In this document: in pieces, positions 43,626-51,932 of the stretch | How positions within the stretch are numbered: position 1 is the stretch's first letter | How the letters are laid out: each line of letters begins with the position of its first letter | Source of the DNA: Bacteroidota bacterium | GTDB lineage: Bacteria; Bacteroidota; Bacteroidia; Bacteroidales; JAAAOM01 | Assembly: GCA_009908855.1 (NCBI GenBank) | Contig: JAAAOM010000030.1 | Location: 1-64,000, forward strand | Direction of reading: 5' to 3' | DNA: 64,000 bases | Notes under the pieces: model-generated | What the model saw: the letters and a program-made list of their open reading frames with translations, nothing else | Databases searched by the model: none | Told to the model about the DNA's origin: nothing | Program-made: the position numbers and the translations under genes

Positions 43626-45938
43626 ATGACAGGTATATTTTGGTTTGTTCCGGTGAGTGCTGTAATAGCACTAATATTCGCATACTTCTTTTTTAAGAGT
43701 ATGATGAAAAATTCTGAGGGTACTGACAGAATGAAAGAAATTGCCCAGCATGTACGTGAAGGGGCAATGGCATATCTTAATCGCCAGTATAAAGTGGTGA
43801 GTTTTGTCTTCTTAATTTTGTTGGTAATACTTATAGTTTTAGCCTATTTACGTATTCAAAACCCATTTGTGCCCGTTGCATTCCTTACAGGTGGTTTCTT
43901 CTCAGGGCTTTGTGGCTTCCTGGGAATGAAAACAGCGACCTTTGCTTCGGCCCGTACCACCAACGGTGCACGCACATCATTGAACAAAGGTCTTAAAGTG
44001 GCTTTCCGAAGTGGTGCTGTTATGGGGCTTGTTGTTGTAGGTTTTGGATTGCTTGACATCTCATTGTGGTATTTATTGCTGAGTAAAGTGGTTTACACGG
44101 CTGAACACATGCAATCGGGTCTGACTTTTATTGGCCTTGACCTGGTGCACGAAGGCACAACATCAGCTGAAAGACTAACCGAAATCACTGCAACCATGCT
44201 GACATTTGGTATGGGTGCGTCTACACAGGCATTATTTGCACGTGTCGGAGGTGGTATTTATACCAAAGCGGCCGATGTAGGAGCTGATTTGGTAGGTAAA
44301 GTAGAGGCGGGTATACCTGAGGATGATCCGCGTAACCCTGCTACCATTGCTGATAATGTAGGCGATAACGTGGGTGATGTGGCCGGTATGGGAGCCGATC
44401 TTTATGAATCCTATTGTGGTTCTATTCTCGCTACAGCTGCACTCGGTGCTTCGTTGCCATTAATGGCTCAGCAATCAACCAATATTACCACCGAACAGGC
44501 AGTTATTGCACCAATGATTGTGGCTGCCATAGGTATTATACTTTCCATCATCGGTATTTTTATGGTGCGAACCAAAGAATCGGCTACCCAAAAAAACTTA
44601 CTAAACTCATTGTTACTGGGAACAGGTGGTAGTTCAGTACTTATTCTGATTGCCCTTATGGTGATGGTTATAATTGACTGGATTACCTGGGGGCTGTTTG
44701 GTGCCGTTGTGGCCGGATTGGCCGCTGGTGTTATTATCGGACAGGGAACGGAGTTTTTTACCTCCGATGAATATAAACCAACCCAGGGAATTGCCAAACA
44801 AGCTCAACAGGGCCCGGCAACTACCATTATCGACGGAATAGCGGTGGGTATGTATTCTACCTGGATTCCTGTTGTAACTATTGCCGCTGGTATTTTACTG
44901 GCGTTTGGCTTGGCAGGTGGATTCCAGCATTTTGCATTAGGTGTTTATGGTATTGGTTTTGCCGCTGTTGGTATGCTATCGACATTGGGTATTACCCTTG
45001 CAACAGATGCATTTGGCCCGATTGCTGACAATGCCGGTGGAAATGCTGAAATGTCGGAGTTAGATGCCGAAGTTCGTGAACGCACCGATGCCCTCGATAT
45101 GTTGGGTAATACCACTGCGGCAACAGGTAAAGGATTTGCCATTGGTTCGGCTGCTTTAACAGCCATGGCACTCCTGGCGGCATATCTTGAAGAAATACGG
45201 CTGTGGTTGGGTCGATTAGCGGCTGAAACAAGTGATGGGCTTAAAAAAGTTGGTGATATCGTATTTTATAACAAAGACGAATTTGAAAGTACACCTGTGG
45301 TTGGAGAAGGGCTGAGGGCTGTGGCTACGGTTGATGCCCGTGTACAGGACTTTGCAGAGGCGTATGACTTTTCCGTTTTTAATCCGCTTTTATTGGTTGG
45401 TATTTTTGTAGGTGCCATGATGGCTTTTGTATTCAGTGCTATGACTATGAAAGCGGTGGGTCGTGCTGCCGGTTCAATGATTGATGAGGTACGCAGACAG
45501 TTTAAAGAAATAAAAGGTATCCTGGATGGTTCAGGTAAACCGGATTATGCACGTTGCGTGGCAATTTCTACCAAAGGAGCACAACGCGAAATGTTATTCC
45601 CTTCTTTAATTGCCATTATTGTACCGGTGCTGATAGGTGTATTTCTGGGTGTTGCCGGAGTAATAGGGTTATTAGTAGGGGGGCTGACCACCGGATTTAC
45701 ACTGGCTTGTATGCTGAATAACTCAGGAGGTGCCTGGGATAATGCCAAAAAGTTTATTGAAAAAGGCAATTTTGGCGGCAAAGGAAGTGAAGCTCACAAA
45801 GCCGGAGTTGTTGGTGATACCGTAGGTGATCCTTTTAAAGATACATCCGGCCCGTCATTAAATATACTTATTAAGCTAATGACAATGGTATCTGTTGTTA
45901 TGGCAGGTTTGACCGTAACTTTTGGAATTTTTGGGTAA
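43626..45938 (+). CDS. hppA: membrane-bound ion-translocating pyrophosphatase
   Basis: A 770-residue inner-membrane pump with about 16 helices that couples pyrophosphate hydrolysis to H+ or Na+ export. The catalytic signature is intact: [20 protein letters not shown] followed by [15 protein letters not shown], and later [16 protein letters not shown] and [16 protein letters not shown]. The [10 protein letters not shown] segment has alanine where K+-independent enzymes have lysine, so it should be K+-dependent. Whether it moves Na+ or H+ cannot be settled by eye. A 300-bp upstream region and a strong terminator make it monocistronic. Confidence 0.96.
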   Translation: MTGIFWFVPVSAVIALIFAYFFFKSMMKNSEGTDRMKEIAQHVREGAMAYLNRQYKVVSFVFLILLVILIVLAYLRIQNPFVPVAFLTGGFFSGLCGFLGMKTATFASARTTNGARTSLNKGLKVAFRSGAVMGLVVVGFGLLDISLWYLLLSKVVYTAEHMQSGLTFIGLDLVHEGTTSAERLTEITATMLTFGMGASTQALFARVGGGIYTKAADVGADLVGKVEAGIPEDDPRNPATIADNVGDNVGDVAGMGADLYESYCGSILATAALGASLPLMAQQSTNITTEQAVIAPMIVAAIGIILSIIGIFMVRTKESATQKNLLNSLLLGTGGSSVLILIALMVMVIIDWITWGLFGAVVAGLAAGVIIGQGTEFFTSDEYKPTQGIAKQAQQGPATTIIDGIAVGMYSTWIPVVTIAAGILLAFGLAGGFQHFALGVYGIGFAAVGMLSTLGITLATDAFGPIADNAGGNAEMSELDAEVRERTDALDMLGNTTAATGKGFAIGSAALTAMALLAAYLEEIRLWLGRLAAETSDGLKKVGDIVFYNKDEFESTPVVGEGLRAVATVDARVQDFAEAYDFSVFNPLLLVGIFVGAMMAFVFSAMTMKAVGRAAGSMIDEVRRQFKEIKGILDGSGKPDYARCVAISTKGAQREMLFPSLIAIIVPVLIGVFLGVAGVIGLLVGGLTTGFTLACMLNNSGGAWDNAKKFIEKGNFGGKGSEAHKAGVVGDTVGDPFKDTSGPSLNILIKLMTMVSVVMAGLTVTFGIFG

Positions 45939-45961
45939 TTTCTGAATTTGTTTAATATAAG

Positions 45962-46002
45962 AAGGCTGCTTAATTGTATTTGGCAGCCTTTTTTAGGCTG
46001 CC
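45962..46002 (+). terminator. hppA terminator with two mutually exclusive hairpins
   Basis: Stem one pairs AAGGCTGC (45962-45969) with GCAGCCTT (45983-45990) and is followed by T, a standard terminator. Stem two pairs the same central block GGCAGCCT (45982-45989) with AGGCTGCC (45995-46002) across a 5-nt T loop. Only one can form at a time. The site lies 24 bp past the hppA stop and about 50 bp before the aerolysin-like gene. Confidence 0.75.
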
Positions 46003-46048
46003 ATAAAAGGTGTAGCAAACATATTATCCTGATCACTTTAAATATGTT

Positions 46049-46858
46049 GTGAAAAGAGATGATAAAGGACTATTGAAAATCAAACCCGTTTCAGGGAATC
46101 CGATGGCCAAAAGGATCAAAAGCTATGACACACAGGTTAGCTACGGCAGTACGGACGATGATTATTTACCGATTCGGATGGTGGCTGCCAATATCACCCG
46201 GGAAGTTGAAGATAGAGGTACCGTTTATAACAAACCGATTATTCCGCCGGCTCAGCTGGATTTTGCTTATGAGTCAACCCTTAAAAATTGTAGTGATGCC
46301 TTGATTACAGAAACAGTCGGCAGGTCGGAAACACAAACCAGGTCCTATACCATGGGCACCGAAGAAAGCCTTGAACTGTATAGCCGTCATGAAGCTTCTG
46401 TTGACGTTACAGTAGGCGTGGAAACCGAGGCATCTTTGTTCGGTCAGAGTGTTACTGCATCGTTAGAAGTTTCAGCGGGTTATACCTACACCACCTCAAC
46501 CACCAACACAACCAGCAATACATGGTCGGAGACGGTAGAAGGGTCTGTTGAGGTATCACGTGAAAGAGAGCTATCAATACCAGCAAATACAGCTGTGAAC
46601 GTGTTTGACGCCATCCAGATCATTGAAAATGTAAAAATGCCATTTGTAAAACAGTTACGTGTAAAAGGCAAGTATGATGACAAAGATGCGCAATCTGGTA
46701 AAGAAATCACCTCTCAGCTGTTAGCCAATCAGTTTGGCGGTGTGGTAAGCGATATTAAAGGTGATTATGTAGAAATAACCATAAAGGGCGTAGCCACTAT
46801 AAATAACTTTTTTGAGGTAGAATCGGAGGTTAACAATTTGGAAGGTGAATGTGATTAA
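46049..46858 (+). CDS. aerolysin-like (ETX/MTX2-type) beta-pore-forming protein, putative
   Basis: A 269-residue protein that I place with the aerolysin-fold pore formers by pattern rather than by a named domain. Residues about 85-205 alternate polar and hydrophobic residues and are rich in Ser, Thr, Val and Glu: [30 protein letters not shown], a Thr/Ser-rich turn [18 protein letters not shown], then [20 protein letters not shown]. That is the usual course of the stem domain and its membrane hairpin in this class. A charged N-terminal region replaces a receptor-binding head. No signal peptide is visible, so secretion would need another route or lysis. The start is GTG 46049; ATG 46103 is possible. 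It is monocistronic. Confidence 0.55.
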   Translation: MKRDDKGLLKIKPVSGNPMAKRIKSYDTQVSYGSTDDDYLPIRMVAANITREVEDRGTVYNKPIIPPAQLDFAYESTLKNCSDALITETVGRSETQTRSYTMGTEESLELYSRHEASVDVTVGVETEASLFGQSVTASLEVSAGYTYTTSTTNTTSNTWSETVEGSVEVSRERELSIPANTAVNVFDAIQIIENVKMPFVKQLRVKGKYDDKDAQSGKEITSQLLANQFGGVVSDIKGDYVEITIKGVATINNFFEVESEVNNLEGECD

Positions 46859-47064
46859 CCTGAATCCATTCGTTGTTTTTTGAACAAGATATTCCTTATG
46901 AACTTTACGAACATTTAAATTGTAAAAGTTTGCAAGGGAATGGGGCATGAATTGAATTTCGTTTTGCAATTCTTATTATGATGGTTCTGACTGATATTTC
47001 AGGCGTTGGAGTACATAATCAATTGCCAAAAACCCAAGAAACTTTGGTTATTGCTCAAAAATTT

Positions 47065-48819
47065 TTAATCACCGATTTTATATAATTCCATCGTGATTGC
47101 ACCCTGAAGTTTTAATTTTCGCTTATTCCAAAGATATACCTTTAATAAATCTGCATTTTCAATCTTGTTCATGGCAAAGGTAAAATCGAAGTCAATCTTA
47201 CCGTCTACGATTGCACCACTTTGAACTATAGACAATGCCCTGTAATAAACACTTTTACCGGCGCTCGTATCCTCCGCTGAAACAACCATAATCGCATTGG
47301 TATGTTTATCTATATTTTCCAATAGTCCCGAACACCTAATGAATAGTGGCTGATTTAAAGTATCGGCATAAAGATTAAAATATTCCTGGATGACATTAAA
47401 TTCAATAGAATTTTCATGAATTTTTTGTCGCGGAAGAAAATGATTCCTTTCCATCAGGGTAATCCCGGATATATGATCGACATGGAGTGGATGATACCTA
47501 TCAGCAAGCTCTTTTTTCATACTGGGTGTGGCAATTATATAATCATGCAGGGTATCGTGGTTTAATGCAACCTCCTGAAATGCCCGGACCGGAAAATCAT
47601 GATACCTTGCCAATTCATTCTCCACATTCCAAAACCCTCCACCTGTGCTGGGTGGAATACCATGTATTTTTTCAGGGATTTGGGTAAGTAATTCTATATC
47701 ATGATGGCCTGATTTATATACCCGCGTCTTTTCAAAATTAAATTGTATGATGAAAAATGCAATGGTCAACATCATTATTACATAACCCATCCATTGGTTA
47801 TTCCAATAATCGATTGCAAAACAAAATCCGGCATAGAAAAATACCACCAAATACAGTGCTGCCCGATTTTGTGGAAAATTAACATCCAACACCCAATTTT
47901 GTATCAGTATACTACAAACAGCCATCACAAAAAATAGCGGTAAAACCAGGCTGGCCTTAAACATTTTTCTGGAATGCCAGAATCCCAACAACAGGGATGT
48001 AAATATAAAAGTGGCCAGTGCTATTAAAAATCCATCAAGCCAGGTGCTCTCAGCACTCCATAAGTCCCTGGTAAGTGAATGTATGGTACTTTGAATAAAA
48101 TTTTCCTGCTGGCCGTGGTATAATTTACCGATACTTTTTAAATGAAATGAATATTTAATGGCGTATAGAATGGGAAGAACAGCTGTCAATGTCAAAACGC
48201 TTCTAATACGTGAATGATTAAGCCATAAATAAATAGCGATATAAACCAATCCCGCTAAAGCAAATGGAATTAAGGTTAGGTTTGAATATACTGCCAAAAT
48301 CCAGGCAATTGTAATTGTAAGAATCAAATAATGCTTCCCACCATTGATCAACACAATAGTTTGCTGTAGCGCAAATAAAAGCAAGGCTATCGAAATACCA
48401 TATCCCCGGGCCAGGCCAAAAAATTCAAGAATAAAAGGTGTAAAGGTTAGGGATATCAGGAAAGCGTAGAAATTCACCTTTTTGTTGAAGTATTTATAAA
48501 AACCAATGGCCGACCAATAATACACCGGGAAACTCAATAGATTGGGTAATCTTACAATCCACATGGCATCAGACTGAAACAGGCGGATAAAAAAACCACC
48601 TAAAAAGCTGTTTAAAAAATGGTTGTTGGCATCAATATAGCCCATGTACGGCAAGGGGTTCCAAAATACCATGTAACTCCATTTGGTTACTATCTCATCA
48701 TGGCCAAAGAATACGGTATTTGCTCGTATGAATAAATAAACCCAAAGCAATAAAAAAAGGGTTATGATAACAGGTAGTTCCCATTTATCATATTTATGAA
48801 ATACGGGAAATTTAAGCAT
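47065..48819 (-). CDS. polytopic membrane glycosyltransferase, GT39/PMT-like
   Basis: A 584-residue inner-membrane protein with about 11-12 helices in residues 15-400 and a soluble C-terminal domain of about 180 residues. The first periplasmic loop carries VFFGHDEIVTKW, the acidic Asp-Glu pair typical of ArnT/PMT-type enzymes that move sugars from a lipid carrier. The long extracytoplasmic tail (LPRQKIHENSIEFNVIQEYF) would be beta-rich. Donor and acceptor are unknown. ATG 48819 gives the best membrane-protein start; an upstream in-frame ATG would add 11 residues. It stands alone. Confidence 0.7.
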   Translation of the reverse strand: MLKFPVFHKYDKWELPVIITLFLLLWVYLFIRANTVFFGHDEIVTKWSYMVFWNPLPYMGYIDANNHFLNSFLGGFFIRLFQSDAMWIVRLPNLLSFPVYYWSAIGFYKYFNKKVNFYAFLISLTFTPFILEFFGLARGYGISIALLLFALQQTIVLINGGKHYLILTITIAWILAVYSNLTLIPFALAGLVYIAIYLWLNHSRIRSVLTLTAVLPILYAIKYSFHLKSIGKLYHGQQENFIQSTIHSLTRDLWSAESTWLDGFLIALATFIFTSLLLGFWHSRKMFKASLVLPLFFVMAVCSILIQNWVLDVNFPQNRAALYLVVFFYAGFCFAIDYWNNQWMGYVIMMLTIAFFIIQFNFEKTRVYKSGHHDIELLTQIPEKIHGIPPSTGGGFWNVENELARYHDFPVRAFQEVALNHDTLHDYIIATPSMKKELADRYHPLHVDHISGITLMERNHFLPRQKIHENSIEFNVIQEYFNLYADTLNQPLFIRCSGLLENIDKHTNAIMVVSAEDTSAGKSVYYRALSIVQSGAIVDGKIDFDFTFAMNKIENADLLKVYLWNKRKLKLQGAITMELYKIGD

Positions 48820-49089
48820 AATTTGAGTTCTAACATTTTTTGAGTGGCACAATATACAAATAAATTCATATACTCGGTAAGGAATGGTTTTTTAGAATAT
48901 TTCTTTAGATATGACCAGCTTCTGTAAAGTCATATCAACTTTAGCACAGTCCAAACTAAAGTCCAATCACAAACACAGCACAATATAATTGGGTATTAAT
49001 TTATTTCTGCAATAAAACGCCAAAAAAATATTATAAAAATGGAAATGTAAAAAAAATGTAAGATGGGCAGAGACGGAACAAATGTAAGA

Positions 49090-49114
49090 GGTCCGCAGCA
49101 ATTGGCTACGGACC
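49090..49114 (-). terminator. hairpin downstream of lpdA, likely terminator
   Basis: A 6-bp GC-rich stem GGTCCG/CGGACC plus three further pairs (AGC with GCT) after one mismatch, with loop AATTG, lies 12 bp after the lpdA stop. No T run is adjacent on the minus strand, so it may instead be an RNA-stabilising 3' end. Confidence 0.45.
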
Positions 49115-49125
49115 ATACTATAAGA

Positions 49126-50541
49126 TTATTTTTTCATCACATGCGTAGGATGCCCGTAAAATACCTCTGCCGCTTCCATAATGGTTTCGGACAGGGTTGG
49201 ATGTGGATGAATGGTTAATGCAACATCTTTTGCGGTTGCCCCCATTTCTATGGCCAGTGCCACTTCGGTAATCAAATCCCCGGCATTACGGCCAACAATA
49301 CCTGCTCCCAGTATACGCTCGGTATCCGGATCAATCAATAATTTTGTCATACCTGTCGTTGCTTCCATGGCAATGGCCCTGCCTGATGCTGACCAGGGGA
49401 AGGTAACTTTTTTGAAGTTAATACCTTGATCCTTCGCCTTATCCTCTGAAAGTCCTACTGTGGCAATTTCAGGGTCGGTATATACCACGGCTGGAATAAC
49501 CTGTGCATCAAAACCGGTTTTATGACCCGCAGCTGCTTCGGCGGCTACCATACCTTCATGGCTGGCCTTATGTGCCAGTAACATACCGCCGGCAATATCA
49601 CCAATGGCATAGATATTCTCATCGGTTGTCAGACGTTGTTCATTTACCTTAATAAAACCCCGATCGGTTAATTCAACCTTTGTATTTTCTAAACCGATAT
49701 TTTTGGAATTGGGAGCCTGACCAATGGCTACCAGTACTTTATCATACGATTGGCTATCTGTATTTCCGTCTTTCTCCTCAAAATCTACCCTGACATTGGT
49801 TTTATTCTCTGTAATGCCTGTTACTTTTGTCTCGAATCGTTCCTCGGCAAACATATCCTTATTTACCTTTTTATAAATCCTGAGCAGGTCTTTATCGGTT
49901 CCCGGAAGAAAATCGGGGGTCATTTCAACAACCGAAACCTCGGATCCGAGTCCTTTATAAATAGAGGCCATTTCGAGGCCAATATAACCTCCGCCAATTA
50001 CCAGTAGTTTCTTAGGCACACCATTTAAATCAAGGGCTTCTTTCGAGCTCATTACCTTATCGGTAAAGGCCTCAATAAATGGCAGTTTAATCGGTGATGC
50101 ACCGGTAGCAATGATGCATTTATCAAAAGTGATCTGGTCTTTTTTGCCATCCACGGTTTCAACATCTAATTCCGTACTGCTTTTGAATTTTGCCCAACCC
50201 TGTATATAATTAATTTTGCGGGCTTTAACCAATTGTCCTGTTCCACCGGTAAGTTGTTGTACGACCTTGTTTTTCCATTTGGCCACTTTTTTTATCTCAA
50301 TGGTTGGTTCACCAAAGCTCATTCCAAATTCGGCTGCTTCAGCAGCTTCATGCTTCACTTTGGCCAGATGGAGCAAGGCTTTCGATGGTATACAGCCCCT
50401 ATATAAGCATACGCCACCGGGATTGGCTTCGGGATCGATTAATGTAACTTTCATTCCCAGGTCAGCGGCCATGAATGCTGCGCGGTAACCGCCCGGACCT
50501 GCGCCTATAACTACCAGTTGATGTGTATCTTGATTACTCAT
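49126..50541 (-). CDS. lpdA: dihydrolipoyl dehydrogenase (E3)
   Basis: A 471-residue flavoprotein that reoxidises the dihydrolipoyl group of 2-oxo-acid dehydrogenases using NAD+. An N-terminal FAD motif (VIGAGPGGYRAA), the redox-active disulfide Cys45/Cys50 (CLYRGC), the NAD-binding VIGGGYIGLEMA and the C-terminal His-Glu dyad in HPHPTLSE are all intact. It is the last gene of the aceE-aceF-lpdA operon, 37 bp after aceF. Confidence 0.97.
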   Translation of the reverse strand: MSNQDTHQLVVIGAGPGGYRAAFMAADLGMKVTLIDPEANPGGVCLYRGCIPSKALLHLAKVKHEAAEAAEFGMSFGEPTIEIKKVAKWKNKVVQQLTGGTGQLVKARKINYIQGWAKFKSSTELDVETVDGKKDQITFDKCIIATGASPIKLPFIEAFTDKVMSSKEALDLNGVPKKLLVIGGGYIGLEMASIYKGLGSEVSVVEMTPDFLPGTDKDLLRIYKKVNKDMFAEERFETKVTGITENKTNVRVDFEEKDGNTDSQSYDKVLVAIGQAPNSKNIGLENTKVELTDRGFIKVNEQRLTTDENIYAIGDIAGGMLLAHKASHEGMVAAEAAAGHKTGFDAQVIPAVVYTDPEIATVGLSEDKAKDQGINFKKVTFPWSASGRAIAMEATTGMTKLLIDPDTERILGAGIVGRNAGDLITEVALAIEMGATAKDVALTIHPHPTLSETIMEAAEVFYGHPTHVMKK

Positions 50542-50578
50542 GTTTTAGTATTTATGGAAGATCAATTCAGTTCATGAA

Positions 50579-51922
50579 TTATAAAAATATGGACATTGGG
50601 TTTTCGAGTGCTGCACACATCCAACGAAGGAAACGTGCACCATCTGCCCCGTCAATTATACGATGGTCATACGACAACGATAACGGTAGTACCGAAGCAG
50701 GTTCAAATTCATGGCCGTTCCATACCGGTTTGGTTTGTGTGCGTGAAACACCCAGTATAGCAACCTGTGGCGGTAATACAACCGGTGTAAAGCCGGTTCC
50801 GCCAATGCCACCAAGATTTGAAATGGTAAAGTTGCCTCCCTGTAATGCATCGGGAGATATTTTTCTGTCGCGTGTTTTCTTCGCAATGTCCGAAAGCTCC
50901 AGTGACAGATCGGTGAGTGATTTCTTGTCTACATCTCGTATTACCGGCACTAACAATCCCTGCGGTGTGTCTACCGCTATACCTACGTGCACATATTTTT
51001 TATAGACAATTTCTTTAGCGGCCAAATCAAGGCTGGCATTGAAACGTGTGAATTTCTGAAGTGCCAAAGCTGATATTTTTAACAATATGGCAGTAACAGT
51101 TAGTTTACCACCGGCTTTTTCGATTTGTTTACCGGCCTTTTGCATGAATTTTTCCAATTCTGAAACATTCGCTTCATCAAATTGAGTAACATGCGGAATA
51201 TTTTGCCATGAGGCTGTCATGTTATCAGCGGTGATCTGGCGAATTTTACTCATGGACTCGCGCTCTGTCTCACCCCATTGTGAGAAATCAGGTAACGGGA
51301 TATTGGCAACAGTACCGCCGCCCACAGAGCCACCGGCCTGCATGGTTCGTTTGGTGTAAGCCTTCACATCATCAATGGTGATTCGTTTACCCGGACCGGT
51401 TCCCTCCACAAGTGTGATATCCACGCCTAATTCACGTGCAAAACGACGTACGGACGGGGGAGCCGGTACATTTTTTCCTCCGGCACCTGGCTCTTGTGCT
51501 TTGGGTACTGAAGATTGTTGTTCAGCTTCTTTGGTCGATGGTTTGGATGGTTCCGGTTGTGTTGGCTCCTCCTTACCGGATGCAGGCTCTGCTTCTGCCT
51601 TTTCCTCGGCTTCAGGTTCCTGAACCTCTTTTTTATCTTCTTCTTTTGGCTCTTCTTTTTCTTCTTCTGCAGCCTCACCACCTTCTGCTGCCTCAATTAG
51701 AATGATTACCTCACCAATCTTTACTTCGTCACCTTCACTTACCTTTACTTCTTTTACCGTACCTGCTGCCGGAGATGGAATATCGGTAGCCGCTTTGTCG
51801 GTTTCAATCTCTACCAACGACTGCTCTTCATCCACCTTATCTCCCTGGGCAACTAAAATGCTGCCAATGGTACCTGACTCAACGTTTTCAGCAATATGGG
51901 GTATTTTAACTTCATGTATCAT
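50579..51922 (-). CDS. aceF: pyruvate dehydrogenase dihydrolipoamide acetyltransferase (E2)
   Basis: A 447-residue E2 core subunit that moves the acetyl group from E1 to CoA. One lipoyl domain at 1-80 carries Lys43 in ETDKAATD. A long linker (about 80-145) of Glu, Pro, Lys and Ala follows, then the E3/E1-binding domain (PSVRRFARELGVDITLVEGT) and the catalytic domain ending SYDHRIIDGADGARFL with His and Asp. A single lipoyl domain, where many Gram-negative AceF proteins have two or three, fits the phylum. It lies 10 bp after aceE. LipA, encoded about 3.9 kb further right, supplies the lipoyl cofactor. Confidence 0.96.
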   Translation of the reverse strand: MIHEVKIPHIAENVESGTIGSILVAQGDKVDEEQSLVEIETDKAATDIPSPAAGTVKEVKVSEGDEVKIGEVIILIEAAEGGEAAEEEKEEPKEEDKKEVQEPEAEEKAEAEPASGKEEPTQPEPSKPSTKEAEQQSSVPKAQEPGAGGKNVPAPPSVRRFARELGVDITLVEGTGPGKRITIDDVKAYTKRTMQAGGSVGGGTVANIPLPDFSQWGETERESMSKIRQITADNMTASWQNIPHVTQFDEANVSELEKFMQKAGKQIEKAGGKLTVTAILLKISALALQKFTRFNASLDLAAKEIVYKKYVHVGIAVDTPQGLLVPVIRDVDKKSLTDLSLELSDIAKKTRDRKISPDALQGGNFTISNLGGIGGTGFTPVVLPPQVAILGVSRTQTKPVWNGHEFEPASVLPLSLSYDHRIIDGADGARFLRWMCAALENPMSIFL

Positions 51923-51932
51923 GACAAACTAT

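Noticed and set aside
51427-51705. Several overlapping frames on both strands with runs of Lys, Leu, Phe or Ser
   Set aside because: They are mirror readings of the low-complexity Glu/Pro/Ala linker of aceF.
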